From contig NHBP01000007.1 in assembly GCA_002168195.1 (NCBI GenBank), positions 1 through 6,474 of the forward strand: DNA of 6,474 nt. The letters run 5' to 3'. The stretch is from Planctomycetaceae bacterium TMED10 (GTDB lineage Bacteria; Planctomycetota; Planctomycetia; Pirellulales; UBA7805). The notes under the pieces were generated by a model. The model did not search any database. It worked only from the letters and a program-made list of their open reading frames with translations, and was not told the origin of the DNA. The stretch's first letter is position 1, and each line of letters starts with the position of its first letter. Positions 6,062-6,474 of the stretch are shown piece after piece. The position numbers and the translations under genes were made by a program.

Positions 6062-6474
6062 ATGGGTTATCGAGTCGGTGCGATAGGCTTTCTTTTCACG
6101 CTTTTCGCGGTGGTTCTTTTACAGGGTCACGTTGTCGCGTTGCAAGCTGCAGAGGCGGAAGGTGGCGGGCAGTCAGTCACCGAGAGTTCGAAAACGCAGG
6201 CCTCTATCCAACTGAAGCAAAAAGCTCAGAAACCCACATCCCAAACTGTGACTCAATCTGCGCCGGCAACCGATCAAGCCGCAAGAAAAAAAATCTGGAA
6301 TAGCCCAGAAATGCAAAAGGCCAGAGCGTGGGTTGATGATTACCTCAGAGTCACAAACAAATATACGCCGGAGCAGAAGGCAGAATACAAAAAGCATCTC
6401 GCATCTTTAACGGCACCCCAAATGCAAATGTGGCTGATGCGATTTGAACATGATCAAAGCGCTGCAAAAAAACG
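6062..6474 (+). CDS. Exported protein of unknown function, N-terminal part (3' end outside window)
   Basis: ATG at 6062 with GAGGA about 8 bases upstream; the frame stays open to the window edge, giving 137 complete codons. I do not recognise a named family. Residues 1-30 form a Sec signal peptide: M-G-Y-R, a hydrophobic core at about 5-20, and likely cleavage near V-A-L-Q-A-A (25-30). Residues 31-75 are a Gln/Ser/Thr/Lys-rich low-complexity linker, probably disordered. Residues 78-130 look like a small helical module: W-N-S-P-E-M-Q-K-A-R-A-W-V-D-D-Y-L (79-95), then K-Y-T-P-E-Q-K-A-E-Y-K-K-H-L (100-113) and L-T-A-P-Q-M-Q-M-W-L (116-125). From memory, signal-peptide proteins with a W-L/Y-T-P-E-Q-type helical module recur in planctomycete genomes; I could not check this. 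It is likely periplasmic. It is transcribed divergently from the PDZ gene, with which it may share regulation. Confidence 0.8.
   Translation, partial: MGYRVGAIGFLFTLFAVVLLQGHVVALQAAEAEGGGQSVTESSKTQASIQLKQKAQKPTSQTVTQSAPATDQAARKKIWNSPEMQKARAWVDDYLRVTNKYTPEQKAEYKKHLASLTAPQMQMWLMRFEHDQSAAKK

Overview
The window reads as bacterial chromosome of moderate GC content. It carries four genes on the + strand (1-5026), then a divergent pair of genes for exported proteins (one on the - strand at 5075-5713, one on the + strand from 6062 off the edge). Most genes have clear Shine-Dalgarno sites. The style of the last two proteins (Sec signal, low-complexity linker, small C-terminal module) makes me lean towards Planctomycetes or a related phylum. 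That is an impression from protein style, not something the sequence proves. I see no mobile element, CRISPR array, tRNA or rRNA.

Region 1-5026. The first gene is the 3' end of an FMN-binding glutamate synthase-family protein, with its 3Fe-4S cysteine motif intact. Next comes a 415-residue vicinal-oxygen-chelate protein. It looks like a divergent relative of 4-hydroxyphenylpyruvate dioxygenase: the two-His/one-Glu iron ligands can be placed, but the family's usual substrate-side motifs cannot. It is followed by a full-length NAD-type malic enzyme (562 residues) and a type II NADH dehydrogenase (434 residues) with both dinucleotide-binding motifs, the quinone-site motif and a C-terminal membrane anchor. 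The gaps are only 87, 47 and 45 bases, so co-transcription is plausible. Chemically, malic enzyme yields NADH and pyruvate from malate, and NDH-2 passes NADH electrons to the quinone pool. The dioxygenase-like protein could feed an aromatic-acid route, but its substrate is uncertain.

Region 5027-5713. A hairpin lies between the convergent NDH-2 and PDZ genes and may end the + strand transcript. The - strand gene encodes a small secreted or periplasmic protein with a His-rich patch and one PDZ domain. I place its start at 5713, not at the upstream in-frame ATG at 5782.

Region 5714-6061 is a 348-base divergent intergenic region. It holds a good sigma70-like promoter towards the PDZ gene, an extended -10 promoter towards the 3' gene, two sets of short direct repeats that could be regulator sites, and a 20-base imperfect palindrome in the PDZ leader. 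Both predicted leaders are about 100 nt long.

Region 6062-6474 is the 5' end of another exported protein of unknown function, cut by the window edge.

No obviously new multi-gene system is visible. The observations most worth following are the divergent dioxygenase, the glutamine at the likely cofactor-selecting position of NDH-2, and the repeat architecture of the divergent promoter region.
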